From contig JABFRO010000001.1 in NCBI GenBank assembly GCA_013141125.1, positions 1,364,001-1,428,000 on the forward strand: 64,000 nt of DNA, read 5' to 3'. The notes under the pieces were generated by a model. The model was not told the DNA's origin, made no database searches, and saw nothing but the letters and a program-made list of their open reading frames with translations. The translations under genes and the position numbers were made by a program. Shown here piece after piece: positions 50,217 to 58,060 of this stretch; position 1 is the first letter of the stretch; each line of letters begins with the position of its first letter. This DNA comes from Methylophilaceae bacterium. GTDB lineage: Bacteria; Pseudomonadota; Gammaproteobacteria; Burkholderiales; Methylophilaceae.

Positions 50217-51572
50217 AACCTTTCAGGTGAGTTTACAGTCGTAAAAAATAATGAGTTGGATAGGGTGGTTAACCATCAGCTGAGTCCTGATGAGCCTTTG
50301 TATTCAGACCTTCGTTCTAGACAATTCATATATGAGCTTAATGACAAAGCTCCTATTCAGCTTCTAGCATTAAAAGTAAGGACGAAGCTTTCTAGACTCG
50401 CTAATTTCACCAATTTACACATTTTCGTCGTTACTCTTCGTTGTGACCACAGTTGTCCATATTGTCAGGTCTCGCGTCAGTCAGAAGATAAAGCTGCTTT
50501 TGATATGACAAAAGAAATGGCGGATAAGGGTTTGGATTTGGTTTTCCGTTCGCCATCACCTGCACTCAAGATAGAGTTTCAGGGCGGGGAGCCTCTGCTA
50601 AACTTTGAGCTTGTTAAATATATAGTTCTTGAGGCTGAGAAGCGTAATGAGAGTTTAGGTAGGGATTTGGCTTTCGTTATAGCAACCACTCTATCTCTTC
50701 TTACGGATGAAGTATTAGACTTCTGTAAAGCTCACAACATTTATCTGTCATCATCGCTTGATGGTGTTGAAGAACTTCATAATACAAACCGACCTAGAGC
50801 TGGCAAAAACAGCTATCAGAAATTTATTGAGGGGTTGGACAAGGCTAGGTTGTCTTTAGGCTTCAATAGTGTGTCTGCTTTAATGACGACAACAGAGCAA
50901 AGTCTTCCCCAAGTTAAATCAGTTATAGATGAGTACCTTCGTTTGGGTTTTAATGGGATATTTCTTAGGCCTTTATCGCCTTATGGCTTTGCTATTAAAA
51001 CCAAAAAGTATCGTGCTTACAACACCGAGCGTTGGCTTGATTTCTACAAAGAAGGTTTGGCATACATAATAGAGCTGAATAAAAGCGGTATCAGGTTCAC
51101 CGAGCAGTACACATCGTTAATTCTTACAAAGATGCTAACTTCAAATGACCCTGGATTTGTTGACTTAATGAATCCTTCAGGTGCGGGGATTGCAGCTATT
51201 GTAATTAACTATGATGGTGGGGTGTATGCTTCCGATGAAAGTCGTATGCTTGCAGAGATGGGTGATGAAAGTTTTAGGTTGGGTCATATTGAGCATAATA
51301 CCTATGAAGAGATTATGCTTTCAGACAAGCTTTTAGATGCCTTAGAGGATTCATTTACACTCAGTGTCCCCATGTGTTCGGATTGTGCCTTTGAGCCATA
51401 CTGTGGTGCAGAACCTGTATATCATCACGCGGTATATGGGGACACGGTAGCAAGAAAACCTGAGTCAGAGTTCTGTAAACGCAACATGGCAATATTCAAA
51501 CATCTAATTGAACTTATGCGTTCAGATGCTGAGACAAAACAAATATTCTTAGGTTGGGCTAATAGATGCTAA
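50175..51572 (+). CDS. hxsB: truncated HxsB radical SAM enzyme, core domain intact
   Basis: The longest frame left after the insertion starts at a GTG inside the insertion-sequence end and encodes 465 residues. The first 15 come from the element and replace the native 36. The radical SAM cluster motif is CDHSCPYC (Cys90, 94, 97), a glycine-rich EFQGGEPLLNFE block binds SAM, and a Cys-rich SPASM-like tail (CSDCAFEPYC, then EFC) could bind further clusters. No good ribosome binding site precedes the GTG, so expression is uncertain. It overlaps hxsC by 7 bases. Confidence 0.75.
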   Translation: MELGKIRRGFFYSLNLSGEFTVVKNNELDRVVNHQLSPDEPLYSDLRSRQFIYELNDKAPIQLLALKVRTKLSRLANFTNLHIFVVTLRCDHSCPYCQVSRQSEDKAAFDMTKEMADKGLDLVFRSPSPALKIEFQGGEPLLNFELVKYIVLEAEKRNESLGRDLAFVIATTLSLLTDEVLDFCKAHNIYLSSSLDGVEELHNTNRPRAGKNSYQKFIEGLDKARLSLGFNSVSALMTTTEQSLPQVKSVIDEYLRLGFNGIFLRPLSPYGFAIKTKKYRAYNTERWLDFYKEGLAYIIELNKSGIRFTEQYTSLILTKMLTSNDPGFVDLMNPSGAGIAAIVINYDGGVYASDESRMLAEMGDESFRLGHIEHNTYEEIMLSDKLLDALEDSFTLSVPMCSDCAFEPYCGAEPVYHHAVYGDTVARKPESEFCKRNMAIFKHLIELMRSDAETKQIFLGWANRC

Positions 51573-52729
51573 AGCTTGGGGGTAGGGTTGTAGAGATAAA
51601 GTCTCAGGAAGTTAACAACAATGAGCTTTTTAGCGTTAGCACTAAAGAAGATTTACCCAAAGTACTAAGAGCTTCTAGAGCGTTCTTAGTGAGTGACGCT
51701 GACGTTCCTGAAGGCTTTAAGCACTATTTAATTTTGGAGAGCGTTGCTCACCTCATAAACGCATTGCCAGTTAATTCTGAATATACGGTTCTTCCACAAG
51801 ACTACTCATACATAGCAGATGAGGATGTAATTAGGATTTCAAAAGACAAGTCTTCGATAAGAGTTCTTTATCGAGCTTCTTCACCCAATAATGGGATACT
51901 TATTTCTGAGCAATGCAATCACTATTGCTTGATGTGCTCTCAGCCTCCCAAGGCTATAGACGACTCATGGCTGTTAGCTGAGGCAGCCCAGTTAATAAAG
52001 TTAATTCCTCAGTACACCAGAGAAATCATCTTCACAGGCGGCGAGCCTACGCTGTATGGGGGAAAATTCTTGGATATCTTAAGGTTGGCAAAAAGCTACC
52101 TTCCTAATACCAGTGTCCATATTTTGTCTAATGGGCGAAGTTTCAAAAGTGATGCCTTTACAAAAAGTTATTCGCTTATTGACCATCCTGACATGATGGT
52201 TGGTATTCCAATTTATTCTGATGATCCTGCACAGCATGATTATATAGTTCAAGCTAAGGAAGCTTTTGATGAGGCAATTTTAGGGATTCTAAACCTTAAG
52301 AAGTATGAGCAAAAAGTTGAAGTTAGAGTAGTGCTTCATAAGCAGTCAATTGGTAGACTCAGGCAGCTTTGTGAGTTCATTGGAAGAAACTTGCTATTTG
52401 TAGACCATGTAGCCCTAATGGGACTTGAGATGACGGGTTTTACTAGAGCCAATCTTGATGAGCTTTGGATAGACCCTTATGACTATAAAGATACGTTAAG
52501 TGATGCCGTGAAAATACTAGCTGGTTATGGGATGAATGTATCTGTCTATAACCATCAGCTGTGCTTGGTTAACGATGACATAGCGCCTTATTATAAGAAA
52601 TCTATTAGTGACTGGAAAAATGAATACGTCGAAGAGTGTGATGGCTGCAAGAGGCTAAGTGAGTGTGGCGGTTTCTTTTCTTCAGGTGTTCAGAACGGTT
52701 ATAGTAAGAAACTAACTGCTTTTAAGTAG
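51566..52729 (+). CDS. hxsC: His-Xaa-Ser system radical SAM protein HxsC
   Basis: A 387-residue second radical SAM enzyme of the system. The cluster motif is CNHYCLMC (Cys117, 121, 124), followed by the SAM-binding IIFTGGEPTLYGGKF. C-terminal cysteines (358, 361, 367, in CDGCKRLSEC) suggest an auxiliary metal site. Its chemistry on HxsA is unknown. The ATG overlaps the hxsB stop by 7 bases. The gene is complete and as AT-rich as hxsB and hxsA. A long palindrome begins exactly at its stop codon. Confidence 0.87.
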   Translation: MLKLGGRVVEIKSQEVNNNELFSVSTKEDLPKVLRASRAFLVSDADVPEGFKHYLILESVAHLINALPVNSEYTVLPQDYSYIADEDVIRISKDKSSIRVLYRASSPNNGILISEQCNHYCLMCSQPPKAIDDSWLLAEAAQLIKLIPQYTREIIFTGGEPTLYGGKFLDILRLAKSYLPNTSVHILSNGRSFKSDAFTKSYSLIDHPDMMVGIPIYSDDPAQHDYIVQAKEAFDEAILGILNLKKYEQKVEVRVVLHKQSIGRLRQLCEFIGRNLLFVDHVALMGLEMTGFTRANLDELWIDPYDYKDTLSDAVKILAGYGMNVSVYNHQLCLVNDDIAPYYKKSISDWKNEYVEECDGCKRLSECGGFFSSGVQNGYSKKLTAFK

Positions 52730-52820
52730 CGCGGTAGGTTGGGCAGAGCGGTAGCGAAGCCCAACATTCAAGGAATTGTTTATTGTTGGGCTTCATTGCA
52801 TTCTGCCCAACCTACCGCGC
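52729..52820. repeat. long palindromic repeat (REP-like hairpin) downstream of hxsC
   Basis: Outer arms of 19 bases (GCGCGGTAGGTTGGGCAGA at 52729-52747 and its complement at 52802-52820) plus inner arms containing GAAGCCCAACA and TGTTGGGCTTC can fold into one long hairpin. GTAGGTTGGGC-type palindromes are common intergenic repeats in proteobacterial genomes. The left arm overlaps the last base of hxsC, so it may also end or stabilise the hxs transcript. Confidence 0.8.
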
Positions 52821-52864
52821 TGGTGGCTTGTATGCGTAAATTGCTGGTGATTTTGAATGCCATA

Positions 52865-52905
52865 TAAAATTAGGGTCAGTCTCGAATAGCGCTTACTTAA
52901 ACGTT
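52865..52905. repeat. 41-bp AATTAGGGTCAGTCTCGAAT repeat, copy 1
   Basis: Start of duplication unit 1. It recurs at 55288-55328 with one difference (GCGCTT versus GCACTT). Sequences beginning AATTAGGGTCAG are often seen around IS200/REP-type elements, but no transposase of that kind is present here. It ends in GTT, the target of insertion sequence copy 2. Confidence 0.75.
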
Positions 52906-54790
52906 GAGGCTGTAGAAAAACCCCCTCCGAATTTTGCCCAATTCCACCCCGCGAATTCACCCAAGCCATTGTTTTATTGGAAGTTATTGATGGTAGCCGC
53001 TTGATTTTATGTTATAATTCCGCCATTCCAATTCACTGGCTCGGCAGGAATTCCCCATGGCACGTTTCAAACCCACCCACAAAGGCCTGAAACTCCTGGC
53101 CGTTGACTTTGAGCGGCAAATCCTCCCCGGCACCTTTGAACATGCCTTGTGCCATCTCATCGATCACGAACTCGATCTTTCTGCTTTACATGCGCGTTAC
53201 CAGAATGACGACGGTGGCGCTTCCGCCTACCACCCCGCCGCACTTCTCAAGATCATTCTGCTCGCCTACAGTCGCGGCATCCTTTACAGCCGCAGGATAG
53301 AAGCCGCCTGCCGCGAGAACATAGTCTTTATCGCCGTCTCCGGTGACAGCCAACCCCACTTCAGCACCATTGCCGCCTTTGTGTCCGGCATGGGCGATGC
53401 CATCGCCTCCCTCTTTGCCCAGGTGCTGCTGGTGTGTGATCGTCAGGGTCTGATCGGGCGCGAGATGTTTGCCATTGATGGCGTTAAACTGCCCGCCAAT
53501 GCCAGCAAGGCCAAATCCGGCACACGCGCCGATTATCAGCGGCAAATGGAGAGAATGGAGCAAGCGGCCAAGACCCTGCTGGAGAAACACCAACGCGCCG
53601 ATGCCGCGCCCACGGAGGCGGTGATGGGGCAACGCGAGGCCAACAAGCTCGCGCGATTGCAAAAGGAGGCCACCCAACTGCGTGACTGGCTGCAAGCCAA
53701 CCCCCATGACCGCAAGGGCAGCCGTGGCAGCGTCATCCTCTCCAACCGCACTGATAACGAATCCGCCAAAATGGCCACCGGCAAGGGCGTGGTGCAAGGC
53801 TATACCGGGGTCGCTACCGTGGATGAAAAAGCGCAGATCATTCTGGATGCCCAGGCGCACGGCACCGGCTCGGAACAGGCCTTGCTGCTCCCCGCGATAA
53901 AAGCCGTGGCGGCCTACCGGACACCGCAAACGGTGATTACAGCCGATGCCGGGTATTACACGGAAAGCAATTGCCAGGCACTGGCCACCCAATCCATCGA
54001 AGCCTATATCCCCGACCCGGATTACCGCAAGCGCGATGAGCGCTATGCCGACCAGGGGATTCATACGGCCAAACCGGATCCGTTGTGGAACAAGGCCAGG
54101 TCAGGGAAAGTCGCCACACACAAAAAGAAAGCCCGCTGTTTCAAGCCTGCCGACTTTGTATTGGCCGAGGATCATTCGCACTGTCTATGCCCGGGCGGAA
54201 AACGACTGTATGGCAATGGTTCCAATTGCACCATAGGCGGACGCATCGCCCTCAAGTTCTCGGGAGCGAAACAGGATTGCGTGCCGTGCGACAAACGCCG
54301 CGAATGCTTACGCACCCCGGACAAGACACACGTCCGGCAAGTGGCCTTTTTGCAGGGGAGGCGCGATTCCAGCCCCAGTGTGTTGGAACAAATGAAAGCC
54401 AGGATCGACAGTGCGCGCGGAAAGGCAATGATCACACGCCGCTTTGCTACCGTGGAGCCTGTGTTTGGCAACTTGCGCGGGAATAAACGTTTGCACCGCT
54501 TTACGCTACGTGGCAAGGACAAGGTGGATGGGCAATGGAAGCTGTATTGTTTGATGCATAACGTGGAGAAACTGGCGCATCATGGTTATGCCAGCTGAGG
54601 CCGGGATCAGGAAGGTAACCATGCGTGTGCAGAAGTGCCCATAGGCTGGACTAACACGGTGAACCGGGCAAAAAAACGGCGGGAATGAATGAACATCGAA
54701 AAAGGGGCTGGGGATGGATGAAAATGCGCATTTTAAAAAATTCTCTGCGGAATAAACGGGCGGTTTAGAATGGGGTTTTTCTACAGCGTC
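52906..54790 (+). mobile_element. IS1182-like insertion sequence, copy 2
   Basis: A 1,885-bp element in the opposite orientation to copy 1, with the same terminal inverted repeats and a 3-bp GTT duplication (52903-52905 and 54791-54793). The uninterrupted site is preserved at 55321-55340 in the neighbouring repeat unit, reading AAACGTTGCAGAAAG. That shows exactly which bases came with the element. Confidence 0.94.
53057..54598 (+). CDS. IS1182-like transposase, copy 2
   Basis: A 513-residue DDE transposase with the same layout as copy 1: DUF772-like N terminus, FAIDGVKLPANASK, TADAGYY and the C-terminal VEPVFGNLRGNK. An AGGAA site precedes the ATG, and a TATAAT at 53013 could be its -10 box. 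Substitutions against copy 1 include FERQ for FDQQ, TEAV for TEAA, YRTPQTV for YMTPETV and KRREC for KRNEC. The two copies are therefore not a fresh duplicate pair. The frame is intact. Confidence 0.92.
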   Translation: MARFKPTHKGLKLLAVDFERQILPGTFEHALCHLIDHELDLSALHARYQNDDGGASAYHPAALLKIILLAYSRGILYSRRIEAACRENIVFIAVSGDSQPHFSTIAAFVSGMGDAIASLFAQVLLVCDRQGLIGREMFAIDGVKLPANASKAKSGTRADYQRQMERMEQAAKTLLEKHQRADAAPTEAVMGQREANKLARLQKEATQLRDWLQANPHDRKGSRGSVILSNRTDNESAKMATGKGVVQGYTGVATVDEKAQIILDAQAHGTGSEQALLLPAIKAVAAYRTPQTVITADAGYYTESNCQALATQSIEAYIPDPDYRKRDERYADQGIHTAKPDPLWNKARSGKVATHKKKARCFKPADFVLAEDHSHCLCPGGKRLYGNGSNCTIGGRIALKFSGAKQDCVPCDKRRECLRTPDKTHVRQVAFLQGRRDSSPSVLEQMKARIDSARGKAMITRRFATVEPVFGNLRGNKRLHRFTLRGKDKVDGQWKLYCLMHNVEKLAHHGYAS

Positions 54791-54793
54791 GTT

Positions 54794-55282
54794 GCAGAAA
54801 GTCGCTCGCCTGGAGCCTGGCAGGGGCGAACAAAAGCGTTATCTTGTCCCCCAGGCTTTCAACGAGGGCATTGACCCACTCTACACGTCGAATGGTGTTT
54901 TGCATCCACCTGGCTGGCAAACGCCGCCCAAACTCCCAGCCAGCCACCATTGAAATCGGGGGGGAATTTCTTTGATGTGCTCATGGCTGTCTCCTCCCGG
55001 AGATTGGAGATCCTCCAGACCCGGAGCCATTCAGTATTAAATCGTCATGAAAACAGAGGATTTTTACATTATCATAGCGCTCAATTGAATTTGCCGGATG
55101 CTATAGCGGCATCATTTTTAGCGTTTATTAAAGGTCATTATGAAATTTCGCTTCCCCGTCATCATTATTGATGAAGACTTCCGCTCCGAAAACTCCTCCG
55201 GTCTGGGGATACGCGTGCTGGCCAAAGCCATTGAGGATGAGGGTTTTGAGGTGCTGGGGGTGACCAGTTATGGTGATCTCGC
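54794..55282. repeat. tandem duplication unit 1, right part (upstream region and 5' end of decarboxylase gene)
   Basis: With 52865-52905 this forms the first of two tandem units; the second is 55288-55752. The units are nearly identical apart from scattered base changes and a 65-base segment (54807-54871) missing from unit 2. Each contains the decarboxylase upstream region, its ribosome binding area and its first 47-48 codons. A minus-strand frame of about 60 codons across 54765-54950 is not convincing as a gene. Confidence 0.88.
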
Positions 55283-55286
55283 TTAA
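55140..55286 (+). pseudogene. duplicated 5' fragment of the decarboxylase gene
   Basis: Encodes the first 48 residues of the decarboxylase (one visible change, Val for Ile at residue 7) and then stops at TAA where the duplication joint begins. It keeps the same upstream sequence as the intact gene, so a 48-residue peptide could in principle be made from an identical promoter region. It is a by-product of tandem duplication, not an independent gene. Confidence 0.9.
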
Positions 55287-55287
55287 G

Positions 55288-55752
55288 TAAAATTAGGGTC
55301 AGTCTCGAATAGCACTTACTTAAACGTTGCAGAAAGTCGCTTGACCCACTCTACACGTCGAATGGTGTTTTGCTTCCACCTGGTTGGCAAACGCCGCCCA
55401 AACTCCCGGCCAGCCACCATTGAAATCGGGGGGGAATTTCTTTGATGTGCTCATGGCTATCTCCTCTCAGAAATTAGAACACCTCCAAACCCGGAGCCAT
55501 TCAGTATTAAATCGTCATGAAAACAGAGGATTTTTACATTATCATAGCGCTCAATTGAATTTGCCGGATGTTATAGCGGCATCATTTTTAGCGTTTATTA
55601 AAGGTCATTATGAAATTTCGCTTCCCCATCATTATTATTGATGAAGACTTCCGCTCCGAAAACTCCTCCGGTCTGGGGATACGCGTGCTGGCCAAAGCCA
55701 TTGAGGATGAGGGTTTTGAGGTGCTGGGAGTGACCAGTTATGGTGATCTCGC
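55288..55752. repeat. tandem duplication unit 2
   Basis: Second copy of the unit, starting with the AATTAGGGTCAG repeat and running into codon 48 of the intact decarboxylase gene. It carries the empty target site of insertion sequence copy 2 at 55321-55340. The 323 bases between the fragment stop (55286) and the decarboxylase start hold this repeat and the presumed decarboxylase promoter, and no other gene that I can see. Confidence 0.88.
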
Positions 55753-57850
55753 CTCCTTTGCGCAGCAGCAAAGCCGTGCTTCGGCGTTTATTCTGTCGAT
55801 TGACGATGAAGAGTTTGTGGAAGGCTCGCAGCAGGCGCTGGATAATTTGCGCCGGTTTGTGGATGAGATTCGTTATCGCAATGAGGAAATCCCGATTTTT
55901 CTGCATGGTGAAACGCGTACCTCACGCCATATTCCCAATGAGATTTTGCGCGAGCTGAACGGCTTTATTCATATGTACGAAGACACGCCGGAGTTTGTCG
56001 CGCGCGTGATTCTGCGTGAAGCCAAGGATTATCTGGATTCATTGCCACCGCCATTTTTTCGCGCACTGGTGCATTATGCGGCGGATGGTTCCTATTCCTG
56101 GCATTGTCCCGGGCATTCCGGCGGTGTGGCTTTTCTAAAATCGCCGGTCGGCCAGATGTTCCACCAGTTTTTTGGTGAAAATATGCTGCGCGCCGATGTG
56201 TGCAATGCCGTGGATGAGCTGGGGCAATTGCTGGATCACACCGGGCCGGTGGCGGCTTCGGAACGCAATGCAGCGCGCATATTCAACTGCGACCATTTGT
56301 ACTTTGTGACCAACGGCACTTCCACTTCCAACAAAATCGTGTGGAATTCCACGGTAGCGCCGGGTGATGTGGTGGTGGTAGATAGAAACTGTCATAAGTC
56401 GGTATTGCATTCCATCATCATCACCGGGGCGATTCCAGTATTTTTAATGCCTACGCGTAATCATTTCGGTATTATCGGGCCTATCCCCAAGGCAGAATTT
56501 GAATGGGAAAACATCAGGAAAAAAATCGAGGCGAATCCGTTTGCGCTGGATAAAAACGCCAAGCCGCGCGTGCTTACCATCACTCAATCCACCTATGATG
56601 GCGTGTTGTATAACGTGGAGGAAATCAAGGAAATGCTGGATGGCAAAATCGACACTCTGCATTTTGACGAAGCCTGGTTGCCGCACGCCACTTTCCATGA
56701 TTTTTATGGCGATTATCATGCCATAGGCGCTGACCGCCCGCGCTGCAAGGAATCCATGGTGTTTTCCACACAATCCACGCACAAAATGCTGGCGGGCCTC
56801 AGTCAGGCCTCGCAGATTCTGGTGCAGGATGCGGAGAATATTCAGCTGGATAGAGATGTCTTCAACGAAGCCTATTTGATGCATACCTCCACCAGCCCGC
56901 AATACGCCATTATTGCCAGCTGCGATGTGGCGGCGGCGATGATGGAAGCGCCGGGCGGCACCGCTTTGGTGGAAGAATCCATTATGGAAGCGCTGGATTT
57001 CCGCCGCGCCATGCGCAAGGTGGATGAAGAATGGGGCGCGGATTGGTGGTTCAAGGTATGGGGGCCGGATGATCTTTCCGAAGAAGGCATAGAAGAGCGC
57101 GAAGCCTGGATGCTGAAAGCGGGCGAACGCTGGCACGGCTTTGGCAATCTGGCCGAAGGCTTCAACATGCTGGATCCGATCAAGGCTACCATCATCACAC
57201 CGGGACTGGATGTGGATGGCGATTTTTCCGATAACTTCGGCATCCCTGCCGCCATTGTCACCAAATATCTGGCGGAACACGGCGTAATTGTGGAAAAAAC
57301 CGGGCTTTATTCGTTCTTCATCATGTTCACCATAGGCATTACCAAGGGCCGCTGGAACACCATGGTGGCGGCGTTGCAACAGTTTAAAGATGATTACGAC
57401 AAGAACCATCCCTTATGGAAAGTGTTGCCGGAATTCGTCTCCAAACACCCGCGCTATGAACGCATAGGTCTGAAAGATTTATGCACGCAGATTCATGAAA
57501 TTTACAAGGCCAATGACGTGGCGCGTCTGACCACGGAAATGTATCTTTCCGACATTGTGCCCGCCATGAAACCCACCGATGCTTTCGCCAGAATGGCGCA
57601 TCGCAGAATTGACCGCGTGCTGATTGATGAACTGAAAGGCCGCATTACCGCCGTACTACTCACCCCCTACCCGCCCGGCATTCCGCTTTTAATACCAGGT
57701 GAACAATTCAATGACATCATCATCAACTACCTGAAATTTGCACGCGCCTTCAACGAACGCTTTCCCGGCTTTGAAACGGATGTGCACGGATTGGTGAAAA
57801 CGGTGGTGGATGGAAAAGCGCTGTATTACGTGGATTGCGTGGCGCAGTAA
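55610..57850 (+). CDS. Orn/Lys/Arg decarboxylase (AdiA/CadA/SpeC family)
   Basis: PLP-dependent fold-I decarboxylase forming a polyamine or agmatine/cadaverine from a basic amino acid. The 746 residues fit the family. A response-regulator-like wing domain (about 1-130, IIIIDEDFRSENSSG) leads into the core. GHSGGVAFLKSPVG, VTNGTSTSNKIVWNS and the Schiff-base lysine Lys392 in STQSTHKMLAG are clear. The C-terminal domain with PPGIPLLIPGE is complete. The length is closest to arginine decarboxylase AdiA, but substrate choice cannot be settled by eye. The promoter region and 5' end are tandemly duplicated upstream. Confidence 0.92.
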   Translation: MKFRFPIIIIDEDFRSENSSGLGIRVLAKAIEDEGFEVLGVTSYGDLASFAQQQSRASAFILSIDDEEFVEGSQQALDNLRRFVDEIRYRNEEIPIFLHGETRTSRHIPNEILRELNGFIHMYEDTPEFVARVILREAKDYLDSLPPPFFRALVHYAADGSYSWHCPGHSGGVAFLKSPVGQMFHQFFGENMLRADVCNAVDELGQLLDHTGPVAASERNAARIFNCDHLYFVTNGTSTSNKIVWNSTVAPGDVVVVDRNCHKSVLHSIIITGAIPVFLMPTRNHFGIIGPIPKAEFEWENIRKKIEANPFALDKNAKPRVLTITQSTYDGVLYNVEEIKEMLDGKIDTLHFDEAWLPHATFHDFYGDYHAIGADRPRCKESMVFSTQSTHKMLAGLSQASQILVQDAENIQLDRDVFNEAYLMHTSTSPQYAIIASCDVAAAMMEAPGGTALVEESIMEALDFRRAMRKVDEEWGADWWFKVWGPDDLSEEGIEEREAWMLKAGERWHGFGNLAEGFNMLDPIKATIITPGLDVDGDFSDNFGIPAAIVTKYLAEHGVIVEKTGLYSFFIMFTIGITKGRWNTMVAALQQFKDDYDKNHPLWKVLPEFVSKHPRYERIGLKDLCTQIHEIYKANDVARLTTEMYLSDIVPAMKPTDAFARMAHRRIDRVLIDELKGRITAVLLTPYPPGIPLLIPGEQFNDIIINYLKFARAFNERFPGFETDVHGLVKTVVDGKALYYVDCVAQ

Positions 57851-57910
57851 ATTTACTTTTTATCCTGATAACGAATTGGGGTGACGTTTTAGCGCTGTGA
57901 GAAAGCCAAT

Positions 57911-57931
57911 AGCCAATAAAGGGTATTGGCT
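57911..57931. terminator. possible hairpin terminator after the decarboxylase gene
   Basis: AGCCAATA and TATTGGCT form 8-base arms with a 5-base loop, 60 bases past the decarboxylase stop. Only a weak T-rich stretch follows, so termination strength is doubtful. The interval 57851-58060 should also contain the promoter of the following biosynthetic operon. Confidence 0.4.
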
Positions 57932-58060
57932 GTTCTGGTGTAGAATACAGTACAAGAGAAAATTCTGTATCTGCTGATCTACACATTGCCTCTAAAGCAC
58001 GTCATATCAAACAGTTGCAGCCTACTTTCCTATATTTGCGAATCATTCAGGCGATACAAC

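Larger units (their letters stand above)
48224..51572 (+). pseudogene. hxsB: hxsB, radical SAM maturase gene interrupted by an insertion sequence
   Basis: The first 36 codons (48224-48331, GTG start, beginning SKFHQKEHYLSTETEYKLLP after the initiator) run directly into the insertion sequence. The other 450 codons resume at 50220. Removing the element and one AAC duplicate joins Asn36 to LSGEFTV in the same frame, giving 486 residues with no further damage. The N-terminal segment (YKLLPFKFDRLNDSEYVLTN) is the conserved HxsB start. As it stands the gene cannot make full-length protein. Confidence 0.88.

Noticed and set aside
54765-54950. Minus-strand frame in duplication unit 1, and a possible start MSTSKKFPP on the minus strand in both units
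   Set aside because: Breaks differently in the two units, crosses the insertion-sequence end and matches no family I recognise; at most a remnant gene.
54950-55171. Plus-strand frames upstream of the decarboxylase (also 55384-55641)
   Set aside because: They overlap the decarboxylase start and presumed promoter in another frame, with no ribosome binding site or domain.
56444-57409. 321-residue frame opposite the decarboxylase
   Set aside because: Antisense shadow of a GC-rich gene; low-quality composition and no recognisable family.
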